Virus record (IMG/VR): IMGVR_UViG_3300043410_001892
Location: 62,001 to 126,000 of that record
Source: a virus
Reading direction: 5' to 3' (one strand)
Length of the DNA: 64,000 bases
The notes beneath the pieces were generated by a model. That model saw nothing but the letters and a program-made list of their open reading frames with translations, had not been told where the DNA came from and made no database searches. How positions within the stretch are numbered: position 1 is the first letter of the stretch; each line of letters opens with the position of its first letter. Both the position numbers and the translations under genes were made by a program. This document shows positions 24,254-33,109 of the stretch, one piece after another.

Positions 24254-25291
24254 TTATATTTTGTTTGTATAACTGGGAGATGTCCCTGTTGTAGCTGTAG
24301 TAGTTGGTGTATTACCGGTTGTAACTTGTGTAGCTGTTATTGTATTTGTAGAACTACTTGCTTGCGGAACTGATATTCCATTTAATCCTGATGTTGTGTT
24401 AGTTTGCCCATATACTAATGTCGATGCAGTTGTTCCTGCTGTCTTAGTAACGGCTGTTGTACTAACGGTAGTAGTTGCTGCGGGATCTCGTTTCCCGCCA
24501 AACGCAGTATTAGCAAATGATGGATACGGTGCAGTATCTTGAGGCCAACTACTTGTTAATGGTGACGGTGTGAAGTCATAATGTAATGATCCAAACCCTT
24601 CCATATCTCCTGAACTAACAAAACCAACATCATAATAAACTGATTCATATGCTATTTTAAAATCAAAATGATGAGAATTACCGTCAGCGTATGCAAGTTT
24701 ATTTCCATTCCATTGTGTTATAACAGGATTCATTAATTTGTAACTAACATATTCATGTCTTGACATTTGATATATCGTAATATAATTAAAAAATGCAGGT
24801 ATGTGGCCAACATAACCATATGGTGATTTAATTGCTGACGATGCTAAAGTTGCATTTTTCTTATACGCACCTTTTACATTTGATGCCACAGGATCAGCAT
24901 AATAATATTTGTAATATGTTTGCCATAATTTATTTATTAACCCCATATTATCATCATGAAATGACATGTTTATTTCATTATATTTGTGCTGATATTGTGC
25001 TATTCGTTTTCTATTATATTGATTTAGCACATCGTGGCTTACTGTATACGAAGGTAAATCAGTAGACTTAACAAGAAGGTTTATTTCATCTTTCAATGTT
25101 AAAATCATTTGCGTATCGATGTTTTTAATATTCAGCGCAGGCCAATTGATATTAAATGCAACATGATACAAGAATTTTGTTTTTGGTAATAATCTGAAAC
25201 TATCGTCAACAAAAGTTCTCGCAGCGTGTTGTTGGCAGCGAAAATGTTCTACAGGATCAGCTTTTAAATATTGATTAGGACTAAATGACAT
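24254..25291 (-). CDS. Tail-tube-like virion structural protein (345 aa)
   Basis: The family pattern is clear: MSFSPNQYLKADPVEHFR, RLLPKTKFLYHVAFNIN, LPSYTVSHDVLNQYNRKR, ISFHDD-type NMSFHDDNMGLINKLWQ and YYKYYYAD. This resembles the tube-protein fold, a strand followed by NQYNRK and FHDD, seen in tube and tube-initiator proteins of T4-like cyanophages. The last 75 residues are Thr/Ser-rich and probably disordered. It follows gp19, separated by a terminator, and has its own GATAAATA octamer 5 bases before the ATG with no ribosome-binding site. It could be a baseplate tube protein (gp48/gp54 role). That is inference. Confidence 0.55.
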   Translation of the reverse strand: MSFSPNQYLKADPVEHFRCQQHAARTFVDDSFRLLPKTKFLYHVAFNINWPALNIKNIDTQMILTLKDEINLLVKSTDLPSYTVSHDVLNQYNRKRIAQYQHKYNEINMSFHDDNMGLINKLWQTYYKYYYADPVASNVKGAYKKNATLASSAIKSPYGYVGHIPAFFNYITIYQMSRHEYVSYKLMNPVITQWNGNKLAYADGNSHHFDFKIAYESVYYDVGFVSSGDMEGFGSLHYDFTPSPLTSSWPQDTAPYPSFANTAFGGKRDPAATTTVSTTAVTKTAGTTASTLVYGQTNTTSGLNGISVPQASSSTNTITATQVTTGNTPTTTATTGTSPSYTNKI

Positions 25292-25296
25292 ATATA

Positions 25297-25304
25297 TATT
25301 TATC
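25297..25304 (-). promoter_or_regulatory. Late promoter octamer GATAAATA, 5 bases before ATG
   Basis: GATAAATA, then TATAT, then the ATG at 25291 of the tube-like gene. No Shine-Dalgarno sequence is possible in the gap. It lies directly after the gp19 terminator, so the gene needs its own promoter. Confidence 0.65.
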
Positions 25305-25334
25305 CATTTAATAAGGTGTGTGGTTAAATGATCA

Positions 25335-25364
25335 TAAAAAAAGCCCGGAATACGGGCTTTTTAT
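25335..25364. terminator. Rho-independent terminator after gp19
   Basis: A palindrome with AAGCCCG and CGGGCTT arms, a 5-base loop, and A and T runs on both sides, 12 bases after the gp19 stop. It can work in both directions and separates the sheath-tube unit from the tube-like gene. Confidence 0.85.
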
Positions 25365-25375
25365 AAGTTGAGTTA

Positions 25376-26014
25376 TTAGCCCAACGGACCGCCACCCATA
25401 ATTTGTGGGGACGAAGTAACTGCTGGACGTTGTGTATCTTGAGCACCAATTGCACCACCTGCTGTTTGAATACAGTTGTCAGGTTGGATTGACATTTGGA
25501 TTTCCATTGGACTTGCGTCTGAATACACTAATTCGCCAAATGATGATGAAACAATGTAACAACCATAGCATTCCCAAGTTTCTAAAATGTTAGCTTCAGA
25601 ATAGTTGTTATTGTTAGCACCGTCTAGAACGTAAATAGTCATTCTAAATTTGTAATCACCTGCAGCAGCAGCAGAACTTTGTTCAAAGAAATCAAATTGT
25701 TTCTGATTTTGTTGACCAACAATTCTATTAACTGTACCGCCGGCATCGTCACGAATAGTAACAGAAATTGGATCCCATGTTGGTTTCCCAGCATAGTTAA
25801 TTTTACTGTTGTAAACGTCAATTACTTTAGCTTCAAACTTCACATTAGGACGTGAAGCTTTAGAAACCTGTTTAGTTAATTCTGTTGTATCAGTTTCAGC
25901 ACCTAAACCATCGAAGATAATTTTAAAACGGTACTTTAACTTAGGCATTAACAGGCCTGTATTATCACTTCCGTTAATAGGAACTGAAAAGTTTGATAAT
26001 GATGATATTGACAT
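25376..26014 (-). CDS. 19: Tail tube protein (T4 gp19)
   Basis: 212 aa against 163 in T4. This is the major tube subunit through which DNA passes. Features are FSVPINGSDNTGLLMPKLKYRFKI at the start (read in parts), TKQVSKASRPNVKFEAKVIDVYNS with the typical SRP segment, the WDPISVTIRDD strand, the GDYKFRMTIYVLDG strand and ETWECYGCYIVSSSFGELVY near the end. A Gly/Pro-rich tail of about 30 residues follows. GGAGAA precedes the ATG, and it lies 14 bases after the sheath gene. A U-tailed hairpin terminates it. Confidence 0.9.
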   Translation of the reverse strand: MSISSLSNFSVPINGSDNTGLLMPKLKYRFKIIFDGLGAETDTTELTKQVSKASRPNVKFEAKVIDVYNSKINYAGKPTWDPISVTIRDDAGGTVNRIVGQQNQKQFDFFEQSSAAAAGDYKFRMTIYVLDGANNNNYSEANILETWECYGCYIVSSSFGELVYSDASPMEIQMSIQPDNCIQTAGGAIGAQDTQRPAVTSSPQIMGGGPLG

Positions 26015-26028
26015 ATATTATTCTCCGA

Positions 26029-29000
26029 TTATTTACCAATAGTTTTAACTTCACCGGTGTTCGCTAAACGTAATGGAATATAAATGAATTCCACAGCTTT
26101 TGTCGGTTCGATTGCAATGTCAAGATATAATTCGCTTCTGTCTACTCTTGCTGGTGTGTTATTAGAAGTATCACATTGAACAACAAAGTCGTAAATTGCA
26201 CGTTGTCCTTGCAATTCGAGTAATAAACTTTCAGCAGCATGTTTGATTTGTTTGCGTGTTGCATCATCATTTGGTTGGAACAAATACGCTTTTGACATCA
26301 ATGATAATCTACGACGTAAACTTACTACCAATCTTGCAACATTAATACGATCTAAAGAAGTAGTTTCTGGAGAACGAGTATATTGGGCCATGTTAACTAA
26401 GCCTGATCCAGCGATAAATGTAATTGGATTAACTTTAATGCCAGCTAACGTATCACGTTGTCCAGTGTTTAAAGCAACTGTTTGCCATTCACCATTTTGA
26501 TCAATGTATCCAACTGATGTTGCATTTGAAATAGTACCACGTTGTGTACCTGCAGGTGCATACCATGGGAAGCTTGCAGCATCACTCAATGCAATTGTAC
26601 GTAACATCATGTGGCTTGGAGGAACAACTATGTTACGACCTAAGTTGTCACTTGTGTAACCCCATGGATAAAAGAATGCCAAGTATGGATCAGCTGAAAC
26701 TAAACCATTATCGTCATCTTCTGAAGTTCCGTTAACATTATTTCCCCAGTTTAACAATGTAGTTGCATCTGGTTTCAATCTTGATGGAGTATCACCGATA
26801 ACAAATGCTGTAAGACCACGTGAAGTATTCAAGTCTTTCATTTCGCCAACAAGTTCTGGATATCCAGGTGCTGCAATCAAGTTAAATACGCGATATTCTT
26901 CTTCACGAATTTCTACATTGCTGTTAACTAATGCTTGTAATGATTGAACAACTACTTTACGTTGTGCTTTACGACCAAATGATCCTGATCCATTTTCGTT
27001 ATTACCTGATTCAGTTACCCATCTGTCTGGGAAATAATTAATCATTGATTCATTGTTATAACGTGTGTTGTGATCTAAGATGTTAACGTAGTTTTTACGA
27101 TATTTTTTAACATTGTAACCACTTCTACGTAAATTCCACAATAAACAACCTTCTGGATATAATGCAGGGTTTGGTGCATCAAAGTCAACAAAGTTAGCAG
27201 CTTCAATTGCATCAAGTGATAATTCAGATGGAGGACCACCTAACAAATCAACAATTGCCGAAGGACTTGAAGAAATACCATCAATGTTCCAACGTGCATC
27301 AGCAAAAACTATACCATCTTCTGTTGTTTGATCAGTTGTATCAATTTTAACCCATTTTTTAGTAAAGTTGATATATCTGTAAATTTGTGGATAGTTTTCT
27401 AAATCTGATGTATCAATCCATAAATCACCTTCAACTAACAATGATTTATCAGCGTCAGTTTGTGTAGTTGGTTTAGTTGGGCTTAAGATTGGACCAGTTT
27501 TGTTAGTAGCACCAAGACCTTGTCCATGATCGACACTACGATATGCCATCCATTTATGACCATGGTTGATCATAATGTCAACATCTTCAATGTTGCTATC
27601 ATACCATAATAAGCCATCAGATGCATTACCAATTGGTGTTGAATCACTTGGTTGAATGAACGATTTTGTTCTGTCAGCGCCGTATTCAGACCAAAGACTT
27701 GCAAGGTAATGGTTACTAATACCATTTGGGTGATGGAAGAAGTTAGTTGTTTTGTTAGCATCGAACAATTTTGCAATTGGTTCGTTTGTACCATCAACTA
27801 ATCTAATTTCACCGCCAGTTACATGGGTAATAACAATTTTGTTACCATCTAATTGCGATGCATGTACGTTAGTATCACCTGAACTTGAGTTAATTTTTGA
27901 TTCAATTTCATCTAACATTGCTTGAATAACAACTGCATCTGAATCAGATTCACTTGGTTCGTCAATGTTAAATTGAACTAATCGTGTAGCCAACAGTGTA
28001 CTACCAATAACACTTTCACCAATTGCAAAATTGTATGTTCCTGATTGGAATGACGATCTTGTGAATTTTTTAGAAATGATTTTAGTAGTAGATGATGCAG
28101 TACGACGATATATTTTAAAGTTTGCAAACAATGTTGGGCTTTCAGATGTATTGTATTTCACATACACTGTGTTTCCAGCAAGATTTAACCCACCATTAGT
28201 AGGATCTAATGCCGCAATTGCTGCTTCGTTATTTTGGAATATAGGAGCAGAAATAGTTACCCATGATTTAATGCTTGCATCATAGCGTTTAACATTCCAA
28301 TCAGCACCTTTATTAACAACTGTTGTTTTGATCCATAATGAACCAGTTGGACGACCGTTAACAGTAGTTGGTAAATCTTTACGTTTGTATGTTGGGATAG
28401 TAACATGATTTGAAATTGTCAAAGCAGGTGCTTTGTAAATACCAATTTCAATACCAATTTTAAGAGCAGTATCAACATCAGTACCATTTATATCAATATC
28501 AACTCCTGTTGAATACAAATATAATCTGTGATTTGAAACAACGGCAAAAATACCATCATCGATTGCATCAGTATTAATCAGTAACGCTAATTCGTCTAAT
28601 GTTGAAAAACCAATAAATGGGTTATAACCATTAATTACAAATACATCAACATCAGGATCTAATGGGCTTGCAAATGCAAGTTCCGAATTTACACCTTGTG
28701 CAGTTGGAATACTTGAAACCCAAGCTTCACTACCAATCTCAACCCAAGATGATGTTCTTTTTGATTTATACCAAAATGATACAAGACTTGACGTTGCAAC
28801 TACTGCATATGAACCAGTAGCACCAATACTTGCTTTTGGTGCACCTGTAAGGTCATCAACTTTAGAAATTTCAGTAATTACAGTTGGTGTGACATTTGTA
28901 AATGTTTGTCCGTTTGCTGTAGTAGCAGCGGCAGAGTCCCATGAAAATAAACCCCAATGCGAACTTGCAGTGTCAAACCAGAATGTGTTATCATCTGGTG

Positions 29001-29397
29001 TACCAGTTGGGATCGAAGTAGAAGCCTGAATTGCATCTAAATCAATATCTGCACGTACTACAAATGCACGGTTACTAACATTCAAATAACTATAAGCAGC
29101 TTGTAATCCATATTCATTTTGTTCATGACCATGGATAGGTTTGTTGTTTGAGTCGGTTTTAAAAACCGGTGTACCGAATGTATCGGTTAATTCTTTTGGA
29201 CTAGTAAGTAATCTTACTTTTCCATAATCTTTATCTGTTTTTAATGTGCCTGGGGCAATTCCAGTCCCAGAACCGTTTAGTTTGTTTGCTGCAGTGGCAA
29301 CAAAGATCAACGGAATTGTTCCAGCGCCAGCTGATGTATACATGCTATCATCAGTAACAGATATACTTACGCCTGGTGAACTAAGTGTTTGAGCCAT
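26029..29397 (-). CDS. 18: Tail sheath protein (T4 gp18), enlarged
   Basis: 1122 aa, against 659 in T4. The sheath contracts around the tube to drive it into the host. The N-terminus (SSPGVSISVTDDS, then TIPLIFVATAANK) and the C-terminal 320 residues (NNVNGTS, YPWGYTSDNLGRNIVVPPSH, GLVNMAQYTRSPETTSLDRIN and VEFIYIPLRLANTGE) are sheath-like. The middle (about residues 130-700) is a large insertion with four copies of a small module of the form LW-hydrophobic-x-T/S...W (near residues 145, 365, 600, 645). These probably form surface domains. An exact TATAAATA octamer lies 33 bases upstream, and GGAGA precedes the ATG. Confidence 0.92.
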   Translation of the reverse strand: MAQTLSSPGVSISVTDDSMYTSAGAGTIPLIFVATAANKLNGSGTGIAPGTLKTDKDYGKVRLLTSPKELTDTFGTPVFKTDSNNKPIHGHEQNEYGLQAAYSYLNVSNRAFVVRADIDLDAIQASTSIPTGTPDDNTFWFDTASSHWGLFSWDSAAATTANGQTFTNVTPTVITEISKVDDLTGAPKASIGATGSYAVVATSSLVSFWYKSKRTSSWVEIGSEAWVSSIPTAQGVNSELAFASPLDPDVDVFVINGYNPFIGFSTLDELALLINTDAIDDGIFAVVSNHRLYLYSTGVDIDINGTDVDTALKIGIEIGIYKAPALTISNHVTIPTYKRKDLPTTVNGRPTGSLWIKTTVVNKGADWNVKRYDASIKSWVTISAPIFQNNEAAIAALDPTNGGLNLAGNTVYVKYNTSESPTLFANFKIYRRTASSTTKIISKKFTRSSFQSGTYNFAIGESVIGSTLLATRLVQFNIDEPSESDSDAVVIQAMLDEIESKINSSSGDTNVHASQLDGNKIVITHVTGGEIRLVDGTNEPIAKLFDANKTTNFFHHPNGISNHYLASLWSEYGADRTKSFIQPSDSTPIGNASDGLLWYDSNIEDVDIMINHGHKWMAYRSVDHGQGLGATNKTGPILSPTKPTTQTDADKSLLVEGDLWIDTSDLENYPQIYRYINFTKKWVKIDTTDQTTEDGIVFADARWNIDGISSSPSAIVDLLGGPPSELSLDAIEAANFVDFDAPNPALYPEGCLLWNLRRSGYNVKKYRKNYVNILDHNTRYNNESMINYFPDRWVTESGNNENGSGSFGRKAQRKVVVQSLQALVNSNVEIREEEYRVFNLIAAPGYPELVGEMKDLNTSRGLTAFVIGDTPSRLKPDATTLLNWGNNVNGTSEDDDNGLVSADPYLAFFYPWGYTSDNLGRNIVVPPSHMMLRTIALSDAASFPWYAPAGTQRGTISNATSVGYIDQNGEWQTVALNTGQRDTLAGIKVNPITFIAGSGLVNMAQYTRSPETTSLDRINVARLVVSLRRRLSLMSKAYLFQPNDDATRKQIKHAAESLLLELQGQRAIYDFVVQCDTSNNTPARVDRSELYLDIAIEPTKAVEFIYIPLRLANTGEVKTIGK

Positions 29398-29429
29398 ATT
29401 ATAATCTCCATATATACAAGTTCTAACTG

Positions 29430-29437
29430 TATTTATA
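29430..29437 (-). promoter_or_regulatory. Late promoter octamer TATAAATA
   Basis: An exact T4 late consensus, 32 bases before the sheath ATG, with GGAGA in between. It should drive gp18 and gp19. Confidence 0.75.
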
Positions 29438-29458
29438 GGAAAATGGCATTTTATGGCA

Positions 29459-30076
29459 CTATAACTTAACTATAGCTGTAACTTTATCATATAACTCTTC
29501 AAGTGTTCCGTTGTTATCAATTACATGATCTACATGTAATCCATACCATGCCCACTCACTTTCATGAATTTTATATTCTTTTAATATTGCAATTGATTCT
29601 AAATCACCAGTCAACGCTAATTCAACAAATTGATGCCATTCTGGTTCTGGTCCTCGTTTTACACGAACAATAATTCCTCCTGCATTTCTAATAGCAGAAA
29701 ATTCATTTGGAAATCTACAATCGCTGATTACGACATTACCGTTAGATTGTCTTAATCTATTTTCTAAACTTGCAATCCAAATATCATCATGGAAACTTCT
29801 TCTAGCTACTTCTGTACCCCATAATTGTAACACTAATCGTGGTGTTAAATCTGGCATATTTAAACGGTGTGCCCACCACGGATCGACTTGTTCTCTCCAT
29901 GCTCTTGATTCTGCAGTTTGACCTTCTAATAGAGTTCGATCCCATCCAAAAACTGATGACACTGCGTCTTTTAATGAATTTGCAAAACTTTCTCTTGCAA
30001 AATTATAATTACTAACTAAGTATTCAGCAACTGTATCCTTACCTTCACCTATATTTCCAACAATTCCTATAATCAT
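29459..30076 (-). CDS. 1: Deoxynucleoside monophosphate kinase (T4 gp1)
   Basis: 205 aa. The enzyme phosphorylates dNMPs for phage DNA synthesis. The N-terminus IIGIVGNIGEGKDTVAEYL is a P-loop of the gp1 type. RESFANSLKDAVSSVFGWDR, then ARRSFHDDIW and NVVISDCRFPNEFSAIRNAGG (Walker B region) are characteristic. GGAGAA lies seven bases before the ATG. A TTGACT-17-TATAAT promoter ends about 20 bases upstream of the start, so it can be expressed early even though it sits after a virion gene. Confidence 0.9.
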   Translation of the reverse strand: MIIGIVGNIGEGKDTVAEYLVSNYNFARESFANSLKDAVSSVFGWDRTLLEGQTAESRAWREQVDPWWAHRLNMPDLTPRLVLQLWGTEVARRSFHDDIWIASLENRLRQSNGNVVISDCRFPNEFSAIRNAGGIIVRVKRGPEPEWHQFVELALTGDLESIAILKEYKIHESEWAWYGLHVDHVIDNNGTLEELYDKVTAIVKL

Positions 30077-30095
30077 ATTATTCTCCTAAAAAAGC

Positions 30096-30124
30096 ATTAT
30101 ATGATCATTTTATCAAAAAGTCAA
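30096..30124 (-). promoter_or_regulatory. Sigma70 promoter for dNMP kinase
   Basis: TTGACT (30119-30124), 17 bases, then TATAAT (30096-30101) on the minus strand. Only one base differs from the consensus. The gp1 ATG follows 20 bases later with AGGAGAA between, fitting an early nucleotide-metabolism gene. Confidence 0.75.
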
Positions 30125-30125
30125 G

Positions 30126-30896
30126 TTATCCTATTATAAATGCATACCCTGTTCCACCAGAAATAAGTGTTTCAAGTTCTTTATCAAGTTTTTCAATTTC
30201 TTCTTTGCCAGCTGTTTTTAAATCATTGCCATTCATTGTAATGCCACCGCCCGGTCCTGCAATACTTGAAAATAAACTACGAGCTTCACCTAACATAATT
30301 TTACAAGTAGCAAGCGTGTAATCACGTAACCATTGTTTAGCATATATGTCAGTTAGTAAGACAAAGTCAGGGCGATAGTTATGTGATTTAATTAGAATCT
30401 GTTCACCTTGCGCAAACGGACGTTGTAAAATTGTTAAAATATGACTTTGTGGTTTCCATTTAAATTCAATATAACTACCAAACATTCTACCAACTAATTT
30501 TTGGTATCCTGAAAATAGTTCATAAGTTGCAAGTCCGCCCATCATACTACCACTCATTAGATATGTGTTAGTATATGCTAAGTTAAATGGTTCAAATAAT
30601 GTACCACCTGCACCAATACCTGACCGTGAGCCAATTGCTCTTCTAAATACACTTTGTACTTCAATAATTTCGTCAGGTAATCTATATTCGTTTTGATCTT
30701 GTATTAATTCTAAAAAGCTGTAACTTTCTTCTACTGCATTTGGACTGCGTTGTCTAAAGCGTGTTAACGCTCTGTCTAATGCGGTTTCGTAATGAATTGG
30801 ATCTAAGTCTATGTCAATGAGGCCATCTCCCAACATTACTCGTACATAATCAAATACTTTATTTCGTTCTATTAATGAGGTTGTTTCATCAGACAT
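30126..30896 (-). CDS. Virion connector-like protein (probable neck gp13 type)
   Basis: 256 aa from the ATG at 30896, chosen because GGAGC lies seven bases upstream. Earlier in-frame starts lack a site. The sequence VFDYVRVMLGDGLIDIDLDP, then HYETALDRALTRFRQRSPNAVEE and NEYRLPDEIIEVQSVFRR is a helical pattern seen in portal-adaptor and neck proteins, and it is well conserved in cyanophages. The C-terminus is helical (LDKELETLISGG). It may bind the portal after packaging. Genes 14 and 15 follow on the other strand. The gp13 label is an inference. Confidence 0.5.
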   Translation of the reverse strand: MSDETTSLIERNKVFDYVRVMLGDGLIDIDLDPIHYETALDRALTRFRQRSPNAVEESYSFLELIQDQNEYRLPDEIIEVQSVFRRAIGSRSGIGAGGTLFEPFNLAYTNTYLMSGSMMGGLATYELFSGYQKLVGRMFGSYIEFKWKPQSHILTILQRPFAQGEQILIKSHNYRPDFVLLTDIYAKQWLRDYTLATCKIMLGEARSLFSSIAGPGGGITMNGNDLKTAGKEEIEKLDKELETLISGGTGYAFIIG

Positions 30897-30920
30897 ATAT
30901 TGCTCCATGTTAATCGTTGT

Positions 30921-30928
30921 GATAAATA
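30921..30928 (+). promoter_or_regulatory. Late promoter octamer GATAAATA (plus)
   Basis: GATAAATA on the plus strand, 61 bases before the HNH start. An ATG just downstream of it is followed by TAG and is not a gene. Confidence 0.45.
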
Positions 30929-30989
30929 AAAATGTAGCTCGCGGAACGGCAATTCCCAACTACCTTAATGCCTCAGGAGGACATCAACA

Positions 30990-31631
30990 ATGATATTTAT
31001 CAATAATAAATATACCAACATCTATTTTAATATAATCAGATCTGCACAAATACGAGAGTCATTAACTGGATATACTGAAAAACACCATATCATACCAAGG
31101 AGCTTATGCGGCTCAAATAAAAAAGATAACTTAGTTATTTTAACTGCTAGAGAACATTTTATCTGTCACTGGTTACTTACTAAAATGGTAGCAGGCGATA
31201 ATCTAAGAAAAATGAAACACGGGTTATGGAGAATGTTAGTTCAAGGTGCAACTTTTCAAATAAGATATAAACCAAATTCTCGTACATATGAAACACTAAG
31301 ATACAAATACGGATCATTACGAAAAGGAATAAAAACTTCAGATGAGGTTAAAGCAAAAATCTCAAAAGCAAATAAAGGTAGATTAAAAGGTGAAAATAAC
31401 CCAATGTACGGAAATACTCATACTGCAGAATCTAGAAAGAAGATATCAGAAAAAGCACAAGGTAGAACGCCATGGAACTTAGGTGTCACACATACTTATG
31501 AAGTAAAACAGAAAATGTCAATATTAGCATTACAAAGAACAAAATATAAATGTGAACATTGCGGTGTAGAATGTGTTAAATGTAATTATAATAGATGGCA
31601 TGGAGCAAACTGTAAATCTATCGTAAGATAA
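30990..31631 (+). CDS. HNH homing endonuclease with NUMOD3 repeats
   Basis: 213 aa. The HNH nuclease fold shows KHHIIPRSLCGSNKKDNLV and LTAREHFICHWLLTKM in residues 30-75, with the paired histidines and asparagine. Two NUMOD3-type DNA-binding motifs follow (KISKANKGRLKGENNPMYG and SRKKISEKAQGRTPWNLG). The C-terminus has a Cys/His metal site (CEHCGVEC, KCNYNRWHGANC). AGGAGG precedes the ATG. It is a free-standing homing endonuclease without visible intron, placed between the neck-type gene and gp14. A GATAAATA octamer lies upstream. Homing enzymes usually cut the allele lacking them. Confidence 0.88.
   Translation: MIFINNKYTNIYFNIIRSAQIRESLTGYTEKHHIIPRSLCGSNKKDNLVILTAREHFICHWLLTKMVAGDNLRKMKHGLWRMLVQGATFQIRYKPNSRTYETLRYKYGSLRKGIKTSDEVKAKISKANKGRLKGENNPMYGNTHTAESRKKISEKAQGRTPWNLGVTHTYEVKQKMSILALQRTKYKCEHCGVECVKCNYNRWHGANCKSIVR
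30994..31001 (-). promoter_or_regulatory. Late promoter octamer GATAAATA for the neck-type gene
   Basis: GATAAATA on the minus strand, 97 bases before the ATG at 30896. It lies within the first codons of the HNH gene on the other strand. Confidence 0.4.
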
Positions 31632-31634
31632 ATA
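31627..31634 (+). promoter_or_regulatory. Late promoter octamer GATAAATA for gp14
   Basis: GATAAATA on the plus strand, 23 bases before the gp14 ATG, with AAGGAG between. It overlaps the HNH stop codon. Confidence 0.65.
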
Positions 31635-31657
31635 TCATAATACCAAGGAGAAGTACT

Positions 31658-33073
31658 ATGCCGAGACTTAGTCTTTATAAGCCGGAGAAAGGAAATAATT
31701 ACAGATTTATTGATCGACAAATATCAAGAATGTTTCAAATTGGCGGAACTGACGTTCATTTTCACAAATATTTAGGTCCAAAAAACCAAACAGAAGGAAC
31801 AGCAGATCAACCAGTTTACGATGTAATAAAAGAAACTAACATTCAAGATTTGTTGTTTTTAGAAAATAGAGATCGAAAATACGAAGAAGAAATATATTTG
31901 CTTAGAGGGCATTATCAAGTTCAAAACATTGATTTTAGTTTAAGTCAATTTGGGTTGTTCATTGATAACGACACAGTGTTTATGACTGTGCATATCAACG
32001 ATTTTATTACATCAATTGGTCGTAAACCACTTACAGGTGATGTTATAGAATTACCACATTTACGAGATGATTTTGCTTTAAATGAATTAGATTTAAGTGT
32101 TCCAAGATTCTTTGTAATAGAAGATGTTGGTAGAGCAAGTGAAGGATATAGTGCAACATGGTATCCACATTTATATAGATTAAAGTTGAAAAAAATTACA
32201 GACAGTCAACAATATTCTGACATCCTTGATCAACCTGCGGGCGAAGATGCACCGTATGCATTACGTGAATTATTAAGCACTCGTAATAAAGAGTTAGAAA
32301 TAAATGATGCTATTTTACGTCAAGCAGAAGCTGATTCTCCAATGAGTGGATTTGAAACTCGTCAATTTTATACAATAGCAGTTGATCCTATAACAGGTGA
32401 AACATTATTATCTACGGTTGACAATGCAGATTTATATGCAAGTTCAAATGGCGCTTCAATAAATTCAAGCAGTGTAAATGCAATACCATTAAGATCAGGA
32501 TATACTGGTTACTTATTTGGTGACGGATATCCGCCAAATGGTTATCCATTTGGACAAGGTATACATTTTCCAGAAAATCCAGCAAAAGATGATTATTATT
32601 TACGATTAGATTTCGTACCAAACAGATTATTTGTATTCAATGGTCAAAGATGGCTTAAAGTTGAGGATAACTTAAGAATGACAATGACTAATACTGATAC
32701 AAGACGAACACCAAAAACTAGCTTTATTAACAATAGCAATTATACATATAATGACGAAGTTGCAACTGATTACGTTAGACTTATTTCTGGTGTTACTACA
32801 TTTACTACTAAAATTGATTACACTACAGAAGCGTTATATTTGGTTCTAAAATTAGAAATTACTCGTTTAGAATTTGTTATAGCAGACACTGATAATTTAA
32901 TTGAATCGTACAGTCTTAATGGAGTTGATAAAATAAAAATCAACTTACCAGTAGTAAAAGATACACAACTTACTATACCATATGATGGAGCATGGAGAGT
33001 TAGTTTATATACCTATAGAGAAGCAGAGCGTCAAAGTCTTTCTAAAGCTCTTAGACCAAAAGCAGACTTGTAG
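31658..33073 (+). CDS. 14: Neck protein (T4 gp14-like)
   Basis: 471 aa, longer than T4 gp14 (256 aa). The neck joins the filled head to the tail. The start MPRLSLYKPEKGNNYRFID, then QIGGTDVHFHKYLG and NIQDLLFLENRDRKYEEEIY, resembles the gp14 family, as does the SLSQFGLFIDNDTVFMTVH strand and RFFVIEDVGRASEGYSATWYP. The C-terminal third contains an LFVFNGQRWLKVED module like those in other virion proteins here. AAGGAG precedes the ATG, and GATAAATA lies 23 bases upstream, overlapping the HNH stop. Confidence 0.75.
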   Translation: MPRLSLYKPEKGNNYRFIDRQISRMFQIGGTDVHFHKYLGPKNQTEGTADQPVYDVIKETNIQDLLFLENRDRKYEEEIYLLRGHYQVQNIDFSLSQFGLFIDNDTVFMTVHINDFITSIGRKPLTGDVIELPHLRDDFALNELDLSVPRFFVIEDVGRASEGYSATWYPHLYRLKLKKITDSQQYSDILDQPAGEDAPYALRELLSTRNKELEINDAILRQAEADSPMSGFETRQFYTIAVDPITGETLLSTVDNADLYASSNGASINSSSVNAIPLRSGYTGYLFGDGYPPNGYPFGQGIHFPENPAKDDYYLRLDFVPNRLFVFNGQRWLKVEDNLRMTMTNTDTRRTPKTSFINNSNYTYNDEVATDYVRLISGVTTFTTKIDYTTEALYLVLKLEITRLEFVIADTDNLIESYSLNGVDKIKINLPVVKDTQLTIPYDGAWRVSLYTYREAERQSLSKALRPKADL

Positions 33074-33109
33074 AACTGCAATATGTTTAAATAAAAGAAG
33101 GAGAACGCA

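Noticed and set aside
30921-30936. Plus-strand ATG right after a GATAAATA octamer, suggesting another leaderless gene
   Set aside because: The ATG is followed at once by TAG. The octamer may still serve the downstream HNH gene.
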